A stretch of DNA of 20,251 nucleotides from positions 1 to 20,251 of the IMG/VR virus record IMGVR_UViG_3300044482_000039; one strand, 5' to 3'. Origin of the DNA: a virus. Shown piece by piece: positions 12,980-19,507 of this stretch (positions are counted from its first letter, which is position 1; each line of letters begins with the position of its first letter). The notes below the pieces were generated by a model. The model saw nothing but the letters and a program-made list of their open reading frames with translations, was not told where the DNA came from and did no database searches. The translations under genes and the position numbers were made by a program.

Positions 12980-15255
12980 TGAAAAACTACGATACAGAGC
13001 TAGCCCTGGTTGCTGGCCTTATGCAGGACAACGCTAGAATCATGGAAGTTGACCTGCTTGCTGAGGAATTCGCCTACGAGGAGCCGCGCAGCATATACAT
13101 TGCAATCCAGGAGCTGACGCACCAACGCATACCGGCAGATATAATCACAGTAGCTGAATACATGGACGCAAGGCACGGCGGCGCGCACTGGTTCAATCGC
13201 ATCGGCCACTATGTCGCTAACGTCACCTGTACCAATGCCAGAATCTACGCTGATTCGATCCGTGCCAGCGCCACAAAGCGCAGAGCGGTAGAGATAGCCC
13301 AAGCTCTGCTAGAGGGGGCAAATGATGGCCAACCGGCTGTAGATGTGGCAATCGGCGCACTTATGGAGATAGGAAGAAGCACACGCAAATACGAGTACAC
13401 GATAAAAGAGACGCTAAGGGCCGCTGTAGACGATATAGAGCGATCAATGGAGCTGGGGGATATGCCAGGGCTACCAAGCGGAATCGAAGCATTAGACGGC
13501 CTTACAGGCGGCTTCCACGATACTGACTTTATTGTGATAGGGGCAAGACCGGCGATGGGTAAGGAATTGACAATGGACTCATTAGTGCTATTATCTAACG
13601 GAAGATTTAAGCCAATGAAGGATATAGAAATGAATGATGATGTGGCGTCTGTTGATGGGAGAGCGTCTAAGGTTGTTGGTGTTTATCCGCAGGGGGTGAA
13701 GCCGGTGTATAAAATAACCTTCAGTGATGGCAGGAGTGTTGACGCTGGGCTAGACCACCAGTGGGAGGTTATGTATAGGGGGTGGAGTGATCCTCGGGTA
13801 CTGACAACCAGCCAACTGATTCACAAGTTAAAGTGCAAGAGGTACAGCAATAGGATCTATATTCCAAATCATACGGCTGACTTCGGTGAGGATGTGGATA
13901 TTAATATTGACCCGTATCTTCTCGGTGTTTTGCTTGGTGATGGAAGCTTTGCAGGGCAAGGGGTTAAGTTGACAACATCGCATAGCCATATTATTGACAA
14001 GATAAAAGCCAAGCTTATGGGGTGTTCACTGAAGTCTGCTGGAGGGATAGATTATAGAATATCCAGCAGACCAGGCTCTAAAAACAAGCTCCTTGATGAG
14101 ATAAGGAACCTTGGACTTGGTGGCGCTTTATCCCACCAAAAGTTCATACCTGCTAATTATTTATCTGCCACTAAAGAGACTCGACTTGAGATTATGAGAG
14201 GGCTAGTTGACACGGATGGAACCGTAGAAAAACATGGGTCAATGACGTACACGAGCACCAGTAAGCGGTTGGCTAGCGATTTCCAAGCGCTAGCTAGGTC
14301 ACTTGGCTCATACGCGTCTATGACATCAAGAGTCACAAAATACACTTATCTTGGCGAGAAGAAAGAAGGGAAGCGATCTTATACAGTGTGCATAAGTTGC
14401 GCGCACTATGGCGATTTTGTCACGTTGCCAAAAAAGAAAGATAGGATATTGCATGGCAAATCAAGCAGGAATCTAAATATTAAAACAATAGAATATATCG
14501 GTGACTTTGACTGTCAGTGCATATCTGTTGACCATCCGCGAAGCCTCTATATGTCAAATGATTACACGGTAACTCATAACACGGCATTTATGCTTAATTG
14601 CGCCCTTGGAGCTAACGCCTGTGTCGGAATTATGTCCACAGAGCAGGGCTATTCCCAGCTCGGTACGAGGCTGATAGCCATAGACGGAAAAGTATCAATC
14701 AGCCGGATGAGAAGAGCGCAGCAATTGGACGATTCAGATTTTGCCCGCATTACTGGATCTTCAAACCGTATGATGGACGGTGAAATCTATATCAACGACA
14801 TGCCATCACCGACGCTTGCTGATATAGCCAGGCAGGCAAGGCAGTGGAAGTTCAGGAAGAATATTAAAGCCCTGTATATAGACTACATCCAGCGGATAAA
14901 AGTTACCGGTTCAGCGCCACGCCATGAGCAGATAGGCGATATTGCTATGGGTCTAAAAGAGCTTGCGAGGGAGTTGAATATCCCAGTGATAGCATTGGCG
15001 CAAGTCAATCGTAACGTGGAGCAGAGGGCAGACAGGAGGCCAGGAATGGCAGATCTAAAGGACTCTGGCGGGATTGAGCAAGAGGCAGATATGGTTATGA
15101 CGTTGTATCGGGATGAAGTCTACAACCAGGACACGCAAGACAAGGGCATGATAGAGATACTCATTGCCAAAAATAGGCACGGAGAGACCGGCAGATTGAG
15201 AGCGGCATGGATGGGCGAGTATCTGAAAGTAGGGACGCTTGAGAATAGGTATTAA
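12979..15255 (+). CDS. Replicative DnaB-like helicase precursor containing an intein
   Basis: The start at 12979 overlaps the previous stop (TAATG) and has AAGGAT upstream; an ATG at 12895 in the same frame overlaps the preceding gene and is rejected. The precursor is 758 aa. Exteins are residues 1-195 and 535-758, giving a mature helicase of 419 aa. The N-terminal DnaB domain starts YDTELALVAGLM. The P-loop GARPAMGK (188-195) is split from its Thr535 by the intein. The C-extein has LYIDYIQRI (Walker B) and IPVIALAQVNR with RPGMADLKDSGGIEQEAD, characteristic of DnaB helicases. Helicase activity must await protein splicing, since the ATP site is interrupted. Confidence 0.9.
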   Translation: MKNYDTELALVAGLMQDNARIMEVDLLAEEFAYEEPRSIYIAIQELTHQRIPADIITVAEYMDARHGGAHWFNRIGHYVANVTCTNARIYADSIRASATKRRAVEIAQALLEGANDGQPAVDVAIGALMEIGRSTRKYEYTIKETLRAAVDDIERSMELGDMPGLPSGIEALDGLTGGFHDTDFIVIGARPAMGKELTMDSLVLLSNGRFKPMKDIEMNDDVASVDGRASKVVGVYPQGVKPVYKITFSDGRSVDAGLDHQWEVMYRGWSDPRVLTTSQLIHKLKCKRYSNRIYIPNHTADFGEDVDINIDPYLLGVLLGDGSFAGQGVKLTTSHSHIIDKIKAKLMGCSLKSAGGIDYRISSRPGSKNKLLDEIRNLGLGGALSHQKFIPANYLSATKETRLEIMRGLVDTDGTVEKHGSMTYTSTSKRLASDFQALARSLGSYASMTSRVTKYTYLGEKKEGKRSYTVCISCAHYGDFVTLPKKKDRILHGKSSRNLNIKTIEYIGDFDCQCISVDHPRSLYMSNDYTVTHNTAFMLNCALGANACVGIMSTEQGYSQLGTRLIAIDGKVSISRMRRAQQLDDSDFARITGSSNRMMDGEIYINDMPSPTLADIARQARQWKFRKNIKALYIDYIQRIKVTGSAPRHEQIGDIAMGLKELARELNIPVIALAQVNRNVEQRADRRPGMADLKDSGGIEQEADMVMTLYRDEVYNQDTQDKGMIEILIAKNRHGETGRLRAAWMGEYLKVGTLENRY
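13564..14580 (+). mobile_element. Class 3-type intein with LAGLIDADG homing endonuclease in DnaB
   Basis: 339 residues inserted between Lys and Thr of the P-loop. Residue 1 is Glu, not Cys/Ser. The class 3 triad is visible: Trp67 in DHQW (block B), Cys319 in QCISVDHP (block F) and Thr337 in TVTHN (block G), with terminal His338-Asn339 and Thr as the +1 residue. Two LAGLIDADG motifs, LLGVLLGDG (119-127) and MRGLVDTDG (211-219), both retain Asp, so an active homing endonuclease is likely. The DNA appears more AT-rich than the exteins, consistent with separate acquisition. Confidence 0.9.
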
Positions 15256-15260
15256 CTAAC

Positions 15261-15279
15261 CTTATACCGCCATAGAAAC
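15261..15279 (+). promoter_or_regulatory. Copy of repeated ATAGAAA motif before cassette array
   Basis: CTTATACCGCCATAGAAAC, 6 nt after the helicase stop, matches the repeated motif seen before ERF and in leftward leaders. It could be the promoter or operator for the cassette array. Confidence 0.35.
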
Positions 15280-15316
15280 AAGTGATTTGTGATTATTGCG
15301 GGGTTTGGTATTGTTT

Positions 15317-15403
15317 GCGTAACGCTGGAGTTAAAAGGGCGCAGCACAGCGCCGACTACAAAGCGCAAAATGTAAAGCGCTCCTTTTGAATGACTTGTTA
15401 TAA
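15317..15403 (+). mobile_element. attC site 1
   Basis: R'' GCGTAAC (15317-15323), 7-nt spacer, L'' TTAAAAGG (15331-15338), variable region with GGCGC/GCGCC hairpin, L' CCTTTTGAA (15382-15390), 6-nt spacer, R' GTTATAA (15397-15403). The L boxes form 8 bp with one extra-helical G; R boxes pair over TAAC/GTTA. 87 bp. No matching cassette start lies upstream, so this is the entry edge of the array. Confidence 0.65.
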
Positions 15404-15419
15404 CGCGAGGTGAACGAAG

Positions 15420-15620
15420 ATGAGTAACGGATTTTTACGATACAAAGGGTACTCAGGCACCGTGTGCCAAGATGACCAAGGTTGGAACGGTAAGCTGATA
15501 CGGAAGCCCAACGGTGAGGCAATGTTTGACTTATGGCTATATGAAGCCGATAACTACGAAGCCCTAAAGCCAGCATTTGCAGAGGCCGTTGATAGCTACG
15601 AAAAATCATTAGCGTTATAA
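15420..15620 (+). CDS. Cassette gene 1: HicB-like orphan antitoxin domain (66 aa)
   Basis: The ORF starts MSNGFLRYKGYSGTVCQDDQ with GAGGTGAACGAAG directly upstream, inside the cassette. The YKGYSGTV opening, GKL strand and C-terminal ALKPAFAEAVDSYEKS follow the HicB family pattern (YKGYTGSVE...L..AF.EAVDDYL), a partial RNase H-like fold. The usual C-terminal DNA-binding RHH/HTH is absent, and no HicA-like toxin gene is adjacent. Toxin-antitoxin parts are common cargo of integron cassettes. It may neutralise a host HicA toxin, which is inference. The TAA stop lies in the R'' of attC site 2. Confidence 0.55.
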   Translation: MSNGFLRYKGYSGTVCQDDQGWNGKLIRKPNGEAMFDLWLYEADNYEALKPAFAEAVDSYEKSLAL

Positions 15621-15741
15621 CTTTTGAGCTAACCGGCGATGAGCCAGCAGGAGGTGAACGATGAGCACTGAAACACCGGAACAACCAGAACCCGCAGAAT
15701 GTCGCGGCGAAGCGTCCGATTCGTTTAGCGATTTGTTATGT
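15615..15741 (+). mobile_element. attC site 2
   Basis: R'' TTATAAC (15615-15621), 6-nt spacer, L'' GCTAAC (15628-15633), L' GTTTAGC (15723-15729), 5-nt spacer, R' GTTATGT (15735-15741). L boxes pair over 6 bp with a single extra-helical T in L'. 127 bp. A perfect AGGAGGTG and ATG (15661) lie inside the site. Confidence 0.65.
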
Positions 15742-15948
15742 GGCTCTTTGGAGTTGGTGGTAGATCCTATTGATGAGGCGCTAGAAGAAATATCCGCTAT
15801 CGCTGCTGCTTGGCAGAAGAACCGAGACAGGAAGCGGCCATCTCCTATATTGCGTAGGGCATTAATACATGCAGCGCAAGAGTTGGTGGATGAGGTTCAT
15901 ATATTCCATAAACGTCAGTCTGACGAAGCCAAGGATAGAGCCGTATAA
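15661..15948 (+). CDS. Cassette gene 2 with attC-encoded N-terminus (95 aa), unknown
   Basis: The AGGAGGTGAACG Shine-Dalgarno points to ATG at 15661, which lies within attC site 2. Residues 1-25 (MSTETPEQPEPAECRGEASD and on) are attC-encoded and acidic/proline-rich, unlike the rest. The cassette-encoded part continues in frame through R' as LCGSLELVVDPIDEALEEIS, then a basic helical region (KNRDRKRPSPILRRALIHAA). An internal start (TTG or GTG near 15768) cannot be excluded. The TAA is inside the next R''. No family recognised. Confidence 0.55.
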   Translation: MSTETPEQPEPAECRGEASDSFSDLLCGSLELVVDPIDEALEEISAIAAAWQKNRDRKRPSPILRRALIHAAQELVDEVHIFHKRQSDEAKDRAV

Positions 15949-16062
15949 CGACTAGCTGTGCCGACTGCGGCCCGAAACAACTGGAGACAATTAAGATGAC
16001 CGGAACTACTGAAATTAAAGCGCCCTCCGACCTAGCAGGTCAGAACGAGCGCACTGTTATGC
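15943..16062 (+). mobile_element. attC site 3
   Basis: R'' GTATAAC (15943-15949), 5-nt spacer, L'' GCTGT (15955-15959), L' ACGAGC (16045-16050), 5-nt spacer, R' GTTATGC (16056-16062). L boxes pair over 5 bp with an extra-helical G. 120 bp. It is a diverged copy of the minus-strand site at 10065-10185. Confidence 0.65.
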
Positions 16063-16232
16063 GACCAGACGTAACTGCCACCGCTTTTGTTGAGGGTTAC
16101 CACGACGGCAGTAAAGACCCAGGATATGTAACTTCAACACAGCCAGGGAGTGTTGTTGTGCCTGACAGGTACAGCGCCAACGAAGTTGATGCAGTTAACT
16201 ATAAGTCTGGATATAGGTCTGCGATAAATTAG
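15996..16232 (+). CDS. Cassette gene 3 with attC-encoded N-terminus (78 aa), unknown
   Basis: ATG at 15996 has GGAG 9 nt upstream, both within attC site 3. Residues 1-21 (MTGTTEIKAPSDLAGQNERT and V) are attC-encoded and homologous to the N-terminus of the minus-strand cassette gene at 9871-10131. The cassette's own in-frame ATG lies in R' at 16059 (MRPDVTATAFVEGYHDGSKD), giving a 57-aa product. The cassette parts of these two genes are unrelated. Stop TAG precedes the next R'' by 1-2 nt. No family recognised. Confidence 0.55.
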   Translation: MTGTTEIKAPSDLAGQNERTVMRPDVTATAFVEGYHDGSKDPGYVTSTQPGSVVVPDRYSANEVDAVNYKSGYRSAIN

Positions 16233-16234
16233 AC

Positions 16235-16337
16235 GTATAACGACCATGCTAAGGTGCGCCATACCGCGCACCACAGAGCTTAGAATTTACCACAAAACGT
16301 GACGCGGTATGGTGTCGCCTGGAGCTACTTGTTATGT
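16235..16337 (+). mobile_element. attC site 4
   Basis: R'' GTATAAC (16235-16241), 6-nt spacer, L'' GCTAAGG (16248-16254), L' CCTGGAGC (16318-16325), 5-nt spacer, R' GTTATGT (16331-16337). An inner 10-bp stem CCATACCGCG (16259-16268) / CGCGGTATGG (16303-16312) closes a 34-nt loop. This is the clearest foldback of the set, 103 bp, with no competing ORF. Confidence 0.75.
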
Positions 16338-16549
16338 GTGACCTACATAAAAAACACATGAGTTTGATTGATGCCGTGAATAATGCTGAGAACGATCAAA
16401 TGAGATTGATCGCAGACTTAACATTGCGAGGCTGGCGAGACGGTATCGCAGACGCGGGGATCAATCTCGGAAATATGCTGATAAATGCAGACCTTGAGCA
16501 GATTGAGCGTGGTAATGATGTTGCTATGTGCTGCGGAGTATTCATTTAA
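16334..16549 (+). CDS. Cassette gene 4 (71 aa), unknown
   Basis: The ATG is part of R' (GTTATG) and reads MCDLHKKHMSLIDAVNNAEN. The only Shine-Dalgarno is GGAG at 16321-16324, which belongs to the L' box of attC site 4. The previous cassette's attC thus supplies the ribosome binding site. The protein is acidic and helical (IADLTLRGWRDGIADAGINL). TAA is adjacent to R'' CACATAAC. No family recognised. Confidence 0.55.
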   Translation: MCDLHKKHMSLIDAVNNAENDQMRLIADLTLRGWRDGIADAGINLGNMLINADLEQIERGNDVAMCCGVFI

Positions 16550-16582
16550 CACATAACAGGTGAATATACGGAATCCGTATAT
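16550..16582 (+). repeat. Terminal R''-like box plus near-perfect palindrome
   Basis: CACATAAC (16550-16557) is the exact complement of the start of cassette 4. It is followed by the palindrome ATATACGG-AAT-CCGTATAT (16564-16582). No L' or GTT-type R' follows within 130 bp, so the last attC seems truncated. The palindrome could alternatively be an operator upstream of the ERF gene; it lacks a U-run. Confidence 0.45.
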
Positions 16583-16603
16583 CTCCAGACAATCATAAAC
16601 TAA

Positions 16604-16642
16604 TTTTATGCGCCTATAGAAAACATTGAATATCTACAGGCG
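16604..16642 (+). promoter_or_regulatory. ATAGAAA-motif hairpin upstream of ERF
   Basis: TTTTATGCGCCTATAGAAAA (16604-16623) matches the repeated motif. CGCCTATAG (16611-16619) can pair with CTACAGGCG (16634-16642) with one mismatch. It ends about 38 nt before the ERF start and is a candidate promoter or operator for the recombination operon. Confidence 0.4.
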
Positions 16643-16680
16643 TAATCATCCGCTAAAGTGGCATCTTTAAGAGGTGGAAT

Positions 16681-17385
16681 ATGAATGACTTAGTTGGAAA
16701 ACAATACGGGCAGATATCGGCGCAGACGGTTACACCGATGGACATGCTCCAAATGGCAATCCAGCAAGGTGCAGACCTGGATAAACTAGAAAAGTTGATG
16801 GATATGAAGGACAGGCACGAGGCGAACGAGGCGCGGAAAGCATATGTCCAGGCGATGAGCGCATTTCGATCTGGCTGCCCAGCAATAGCAAAGACACGCG
16901 ACGGGCATAACAACCGATACGCAGGACTTGCCGAGACTATCGAGCAGATTAAGGGCGTTCTTTCTGCTTGTGGCCTGTCTCACTCTTGGGAAATGTCGCA
17001 ACAGGGTGAATCAATCACCGTTACATGCTGTATTACTCATTCAATGGGTCATCAAGAGTGCACCTCTATGACTGCTCCGCCAGACGCTGGAGGCAGTAAA
17101 AATAAGATTCAGGCGATAGCGTCCACCGTTTCCTACCTTGAGCGGTACACCCTATTCGCAAAGCTCGGGCTAGCATCCGCTGAAATGGACGACGATGGGA
17201 ACCTTTCCGGAACTAAAGTCGAGTATATCAGCGCCGAACAGATTGCTACGCTGGAATCACTGGCAGAAGAAGTTGGAGTGAAAACGCAATCAATGTGCGC
17301 TCATTACAACTGCAGGCACATCGGTGTATTTCCGGCGAAACTGTATAACGATGCAGTCGCTAACCTTGAGGGGAGGAGAAAGTAA
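16681..17385 (+). CDS. ERF-family single-strand annealing protein
   Basis: A 234-residue recombinase that anneals complementary single strands in phage recombination. The start MNDLVGKQYGQISAQ has AGAGGTGG upstream. The ERF core spans about residues 55-180: ANEARKAYVQAMSAFRSGCP, then the hallmark RYAGLAETIEQI and later ASTVSYLERYTLFAKLGLAS, followed by DDDGN. The C-terminal tail (about 180-234) is probably a protein-interaction region. It is coupled (TAATG) to the YqaJ exonuclease gene, the usual annealase-exonuclease pair. Confidence 0.85.
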   Translation: MNDLVGKQYGQISAQTVTPMDMLQMAIQQGADLDKLEKLMDMKDRHEANEARKAYVQAMSAFRSGCPAIAKTRDGHNNRYAGLAETIEQIKGVLSACGLSHSWEMSQQGESITVTCCITHSMGHQECTSMTAPPDAGGSKNKIQAIASTVSYLERYTLFAKLGLASAEMDDDGNLSGTKVEYISAEQIATLESLAEEVGVKTQSMCAHYNCRHIGVFPAKLYNDAVANLEGRRK

Positions 17386-18002
17386 TGGAGCAAGGGTCGC
17401 AAGAATGGCTGTTGGCGCGATGCGGAATGGTGACAGCATCAAGGGTATCTGATGTGGTTGCTACGCTTAGAGGCGGTGGGCCTGGCGCAAGTAGGGCGAC
17501 TTACATGGGTCAGCTTATAGCTGAGAGGCTCTCCGGAGAGCCTGCCTCGTCTTTCTCCAGTGCGGCTATGCAATGGGGTACTGAGACAGAGCCAATGGCT
17601 AGAGGGGCTTACGAGTGGGTTACGGGCGGAACTGTAACGGAGGCAGGCTTTATCCAGCACATGACTATTGAAATGGCTGGAATGTCTCCTGATGGTCTTA
17701 TCGGTGATGATGGGCTAGTTGAAATTAAATGCCCTAACACATCGACGCACATTGATACATTGCTAAGTGAAAAGGCTCCAGCTAAATACATCGACCAGAT
17801 GCAATGGCAGATGGCATGTAGTGGGCGGGAATGGTGCGATTTCGTTAGCTATGACCCACGGATGCCTCTTAGCATGAATATGTATATAACTCGAATAATG
17901 CGCGACGATGCAAGAATAAACCATCTTGAATCATCGGTAATTATCTTCATCGAAGAAATGGACGATAAAATCAAACAATTAACAAACCGATACAAGGGGT
18001 AA
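17385..18002 (+). CDS. YqaJ-type recombination exonuclease (lambda Exo-like)
   Basis: A 205-residue PD-(D/E)xK nuclease that resects DNA ends to produce single strands for the ERF protein. Motifs are QEWLLARCGMVTASR (6-20, YqaJ N-terminal signature), GTETEPMAR (65-73), SPDGLI (101-106, metal-binding Asp) and LVEIKCPN (111-118, the ExK motif), followed by YIDQMQWQMACSG. The ATG overlaps the ERF stop by one base. SSB follows after 3 nt, completing a recombination set. Confidence 0.9.
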   Translation: MEQGSQEWLLARCGMVTASRVSDVVATLRGGGPGASRATYMGQLIAERLSGEPASSFSSAAMQWGTETEPMARGAYEWVTGGTVTEAGFIQHMTIEMAGMSPDGLIGDDGLVEIKCPNTSTHIDTLLSEKAPAKYIDQMQWQMACSGREWCDFVSYDPRMPLSMNMYITRIMRDDARINHLESSVIIFIEEMDDKIKQLTNRYKG

Positions 18003-18005
18003 TTC

Positions 18006-18446
18006 ATGAGCGACATTAACGGCATTACAATCACTGGCAACCTCGGGCGCGATGCCGAGCAGAAATTCACCAAGGACAGTAAAGCGGTGGTTTCTTTCTC
18101 GGTGGCCAATACAACCGGATTCGGAGACAAGGAACAGACGAACTGGTTTAATTGCGCCATCTTCGGCAAGAAGGCAGAGGGCCGACTTCACGAGTACCTG
18201 AAAAAAGGAACACAGGTCACGGTTCAGGGCGAGGTTACGCTTAACGAGTACACCAATGCCGACGGACAGAACAAGGCGAGTCTAAAACTGTTTGTGACTG
18301 ATATTAAGCTACAGGGCGGAAGGTCATCAGGTGAAGGCCAGCAAACGCCACAGCAGCCGCAGAGGAAGCCACAAAACCAAGGGCAGCAATCACCTCCGCA
18401 GCAGCCAGCCGGTTTTGCTGATTTCGATGATGATATCCCATGGTAA
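18006..18446 (+). CDS. ssb: Single-stranded DNA-binding protein
   Basis: A 146-residue SSB with an N-terminal OB fold (about residues 1-105: GITITGNLGRDAEQKFTKDS; WFNCAIFGKKAEGRL; LKKGTQVTVQGEVTLNEY). A Gln/Pro/Gly-rich linker follows, then an acidic tip DDDIPW. The usual tip is DDDIPF; Trp replaces Phe here. AAGGGG precedes the ATG. It protects single strands during replication and recombination and recruits partners through its tip. It overlaps the next gene by 7 nt. Confidence 0.9.
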   Translation: MSDINGITITGNLGRDAEQKFTKDSKAVVSFSVANTTGFGDKEQTNWFNCAIFGKKAEGRLHEYLKKGTQVTVQGEVTLNEYTNADGQNKASLKLFVTDIKLQGGRSSGEGQQTPQQPQRKPQNQGQQSPPQQPAGFADFDDDIPW

Positions 18447-18712
18447 AGGTTTACTTCGGCGATGAGCGTGATTATTGCCTTAGCTGCCCGTTGCCTCCTG
18501 AAACCTGTGACAGTAGAACAGCACTGTGCAGGTACAGGGAGAACACCAGCGGGAAAGATAGGCGATTGCGGTCAAGGGGGGCGATGATTAAAGAGTCGTG
18601 CGGAGTGAGAGAAATTCCACTCTTCAAGCTCAACGGTGGAATGTCTGAGTTTTGCCGTGATGTCGCTAAATATTCCGAACCAGGGATGCACGATTTCGAC
18701 TGGGGGACATGA
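18440..18712 (+). CDS. Small cysteine-rich protein (90 aa), unknown
   Basis: The ATG at 18440 lies inside the end of SSB (7-nt overlap). The N-terminus has a CxxC...C...C pattern (YCLSCPLPPETCDSRTALCR, about residues 12-31), suggesting zinc binding. The middle is basic (KDRRLRSRGAMIKES). Its TGA overlaps the next ATG (TGATG). It is part of the recombination operon; no precise family recognised. Confidence 0.6.
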   Translation: MVKVYFGDERDYCLSCPLPPETCDSRTALCRYRENTSGKDRRLRSRGAMIKESCGVREIPLFKLNGGMSEFCRDVAKYSEPGMHDFDWGT

Positions 18713-18882
18713 TGAATAGAACAGAATCACAGAAATACATTGACCGGCATACTGCGCGAGAGGCGATTACTCTTGCTTGCTCGAATATCAAACGGTTATG
18801 CACTGAGCCTGAGAAACAAAAAAAGCTCTCTGGCGTGATTGAGTCGCTGGAGCATGTGCGCGATTCGTTGATCGGTAGCTGA
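18712..18882 (+). CDS. Small unknown protein (56 aa)
   Basis: The ORF starts MNRTESQKYIDRHTAREAIT at 18712, sharing a base with the previous stop. It is helical and charged (LSGVIESLEHVRDSLIGS at the C-terminus). The Shine-Dalgarno is within the preceding gene (GGGGGA, about 6 nt upstream). It is in tight operon context, with no family recognised. Confidence 0.55.
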   Translation: MNRTESQKYIDRHTAREAITLACSNIKRLCTEPEKQKKLSGVIESLEHVRDSLIGS

Positions 18883-18883
18883 T

Positions 18884-18937
18884 ATGCAGGTTCTTATGCT
18901 AATTGTCGGGATAATTATAGTAGTTGTGGTGTTGTGA
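18884..18937 (+). CDS. 17-aa hydrophobic micropeptide, coupled to next gene
   Basis: ATG at 18884 encodes MQVLMLIVGIIIVVVVL, essentially a bare membrane helix. Its TGA overlaps the GTG start of the next gene (GTGA). The Shine-Dalgarno is weak (GGTAG). It may be a membrane micropeptide or only a coupling leader. Confidence 0.4.
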   Translation: MQVLMLIVGIIIVVVVL

Positions 18938-19125
18938 CCTGCACACATGACCGCTATAGAGCGCATCCGTATATGAGTGATGCTGAGGCCATGCGAATGA
19001 TTAAGGCCAAAAATGATGTCTGTTATATGGGCATGATAATTAAGTCATGCGGCGATTGCGGCGCTGATATATCGCATGGGAGAAGGGTGATGGTTAAGAC
19101 AGTGAAGGAGGTTCTTGGTGGGTAA
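18934..19125 (+). CDS. Small zinc-binding-like protein (63 aa), GTG start
   Basis: GTG at 18934 opens MTCTHDRYRAHPYMSDAEAM; later SCGDCGADISHGRR gives a CxxC pair that with N-terminal Cys/His could bind zinc. It overlaps the upstream micro-ORF by 4 nt and the next gene by about 8 nt. No precise family recognised. Confidence 0.55.
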   Translation: MTCTHDRYRAHPYMSDAEAMRMIKAKNDVCYMGMIIKSCGDCGADISHGRRVMVKTVKEVLGG

Positions 19126-19507
19126 ACGTAAATTCATCATCAATAATCAACAGATTCGCTCCCGTGCCGCTGCCGAGGTTGCAGCTATCAAGGGCGATGA
19201 TTGCATGGAGGTAATCATTCAGCCATACGTAGACGACCAGACAGTGGAACAGCGCGGCTTTTTCCATGTACTGGTCAAGATCCTGGCCGATGAGCTTGGA
19301 TATTCTCCGGACTCGATGAAGCAGGCGATTAAAGCTGAGACATGGGGCACTGATACAGTCGAGGTCTGCGAAATGACGGTGGACGTTATCAGGTCATCGG
19401 CAGGCGCTAAGAAAGATGAGTATTCCGAGCTTATCGAAACGACTTACCGATTGGCTGCAAACTATGGCGTAATTTTGCCTAATGCGAGGTGGCAGGGTGA
19501 AACCTAA
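19118..19507 (+). CDS. ninB: NinB-like recombination protein
   Basis: The start is set at GTG 19118 (MGKRKFIINNQQIRSRAAAE), with AAGGAGG 6 nt upstream; TTG at 19115 is too close. 129 residues resembling the lambda NinB/Orf family, recombination mediators that bind single strands. The core EQRGFFHVLVKILADELGYS corresponds to the family's Q...FHA.L..IA region. The C-terminal part has the conserved helix ending YGVILPNARW. It directly precedes a NinG-like gene, as in lambdoid nin regions. Confidence 0.65.
   Translation: MGKRKFIINNQQIRSRAAAEVAAIKGDDCMEVIIQPYVDDQTVEQRGFFHVLVKILADELGYSPDSMKQAIKAETWGTDTVEVCEMTVDVIRSSAGAKKDEYSELIETTYRLAANYGVILPNARWQGET

Larger units (their letters stand above)
15317..16557 (+). 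mobile_element. Integron-type gene cassette array (four cassettes, no integrase)
   Basis: Four attC-like sites in the same orientation separate four single-gene units of about 150-350 bp. Cassette starts and ends are complementary, as expected from circular intermediates: GTTATAACGC (15397) with GCGTTATAAC (15612-15621); GTTATGTGG (15735) with CCGTATAAC (15941-15949, two wobbles); GTTATGCG (16056) with CGTATAAC (16234-16241, one wobble); GTTATGTG (16331) with CACATAAC (16550-16557). Stop codons lie in or next to R'' in each case. The array sits between helicase and ERF genes. Confidence 0.7.
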
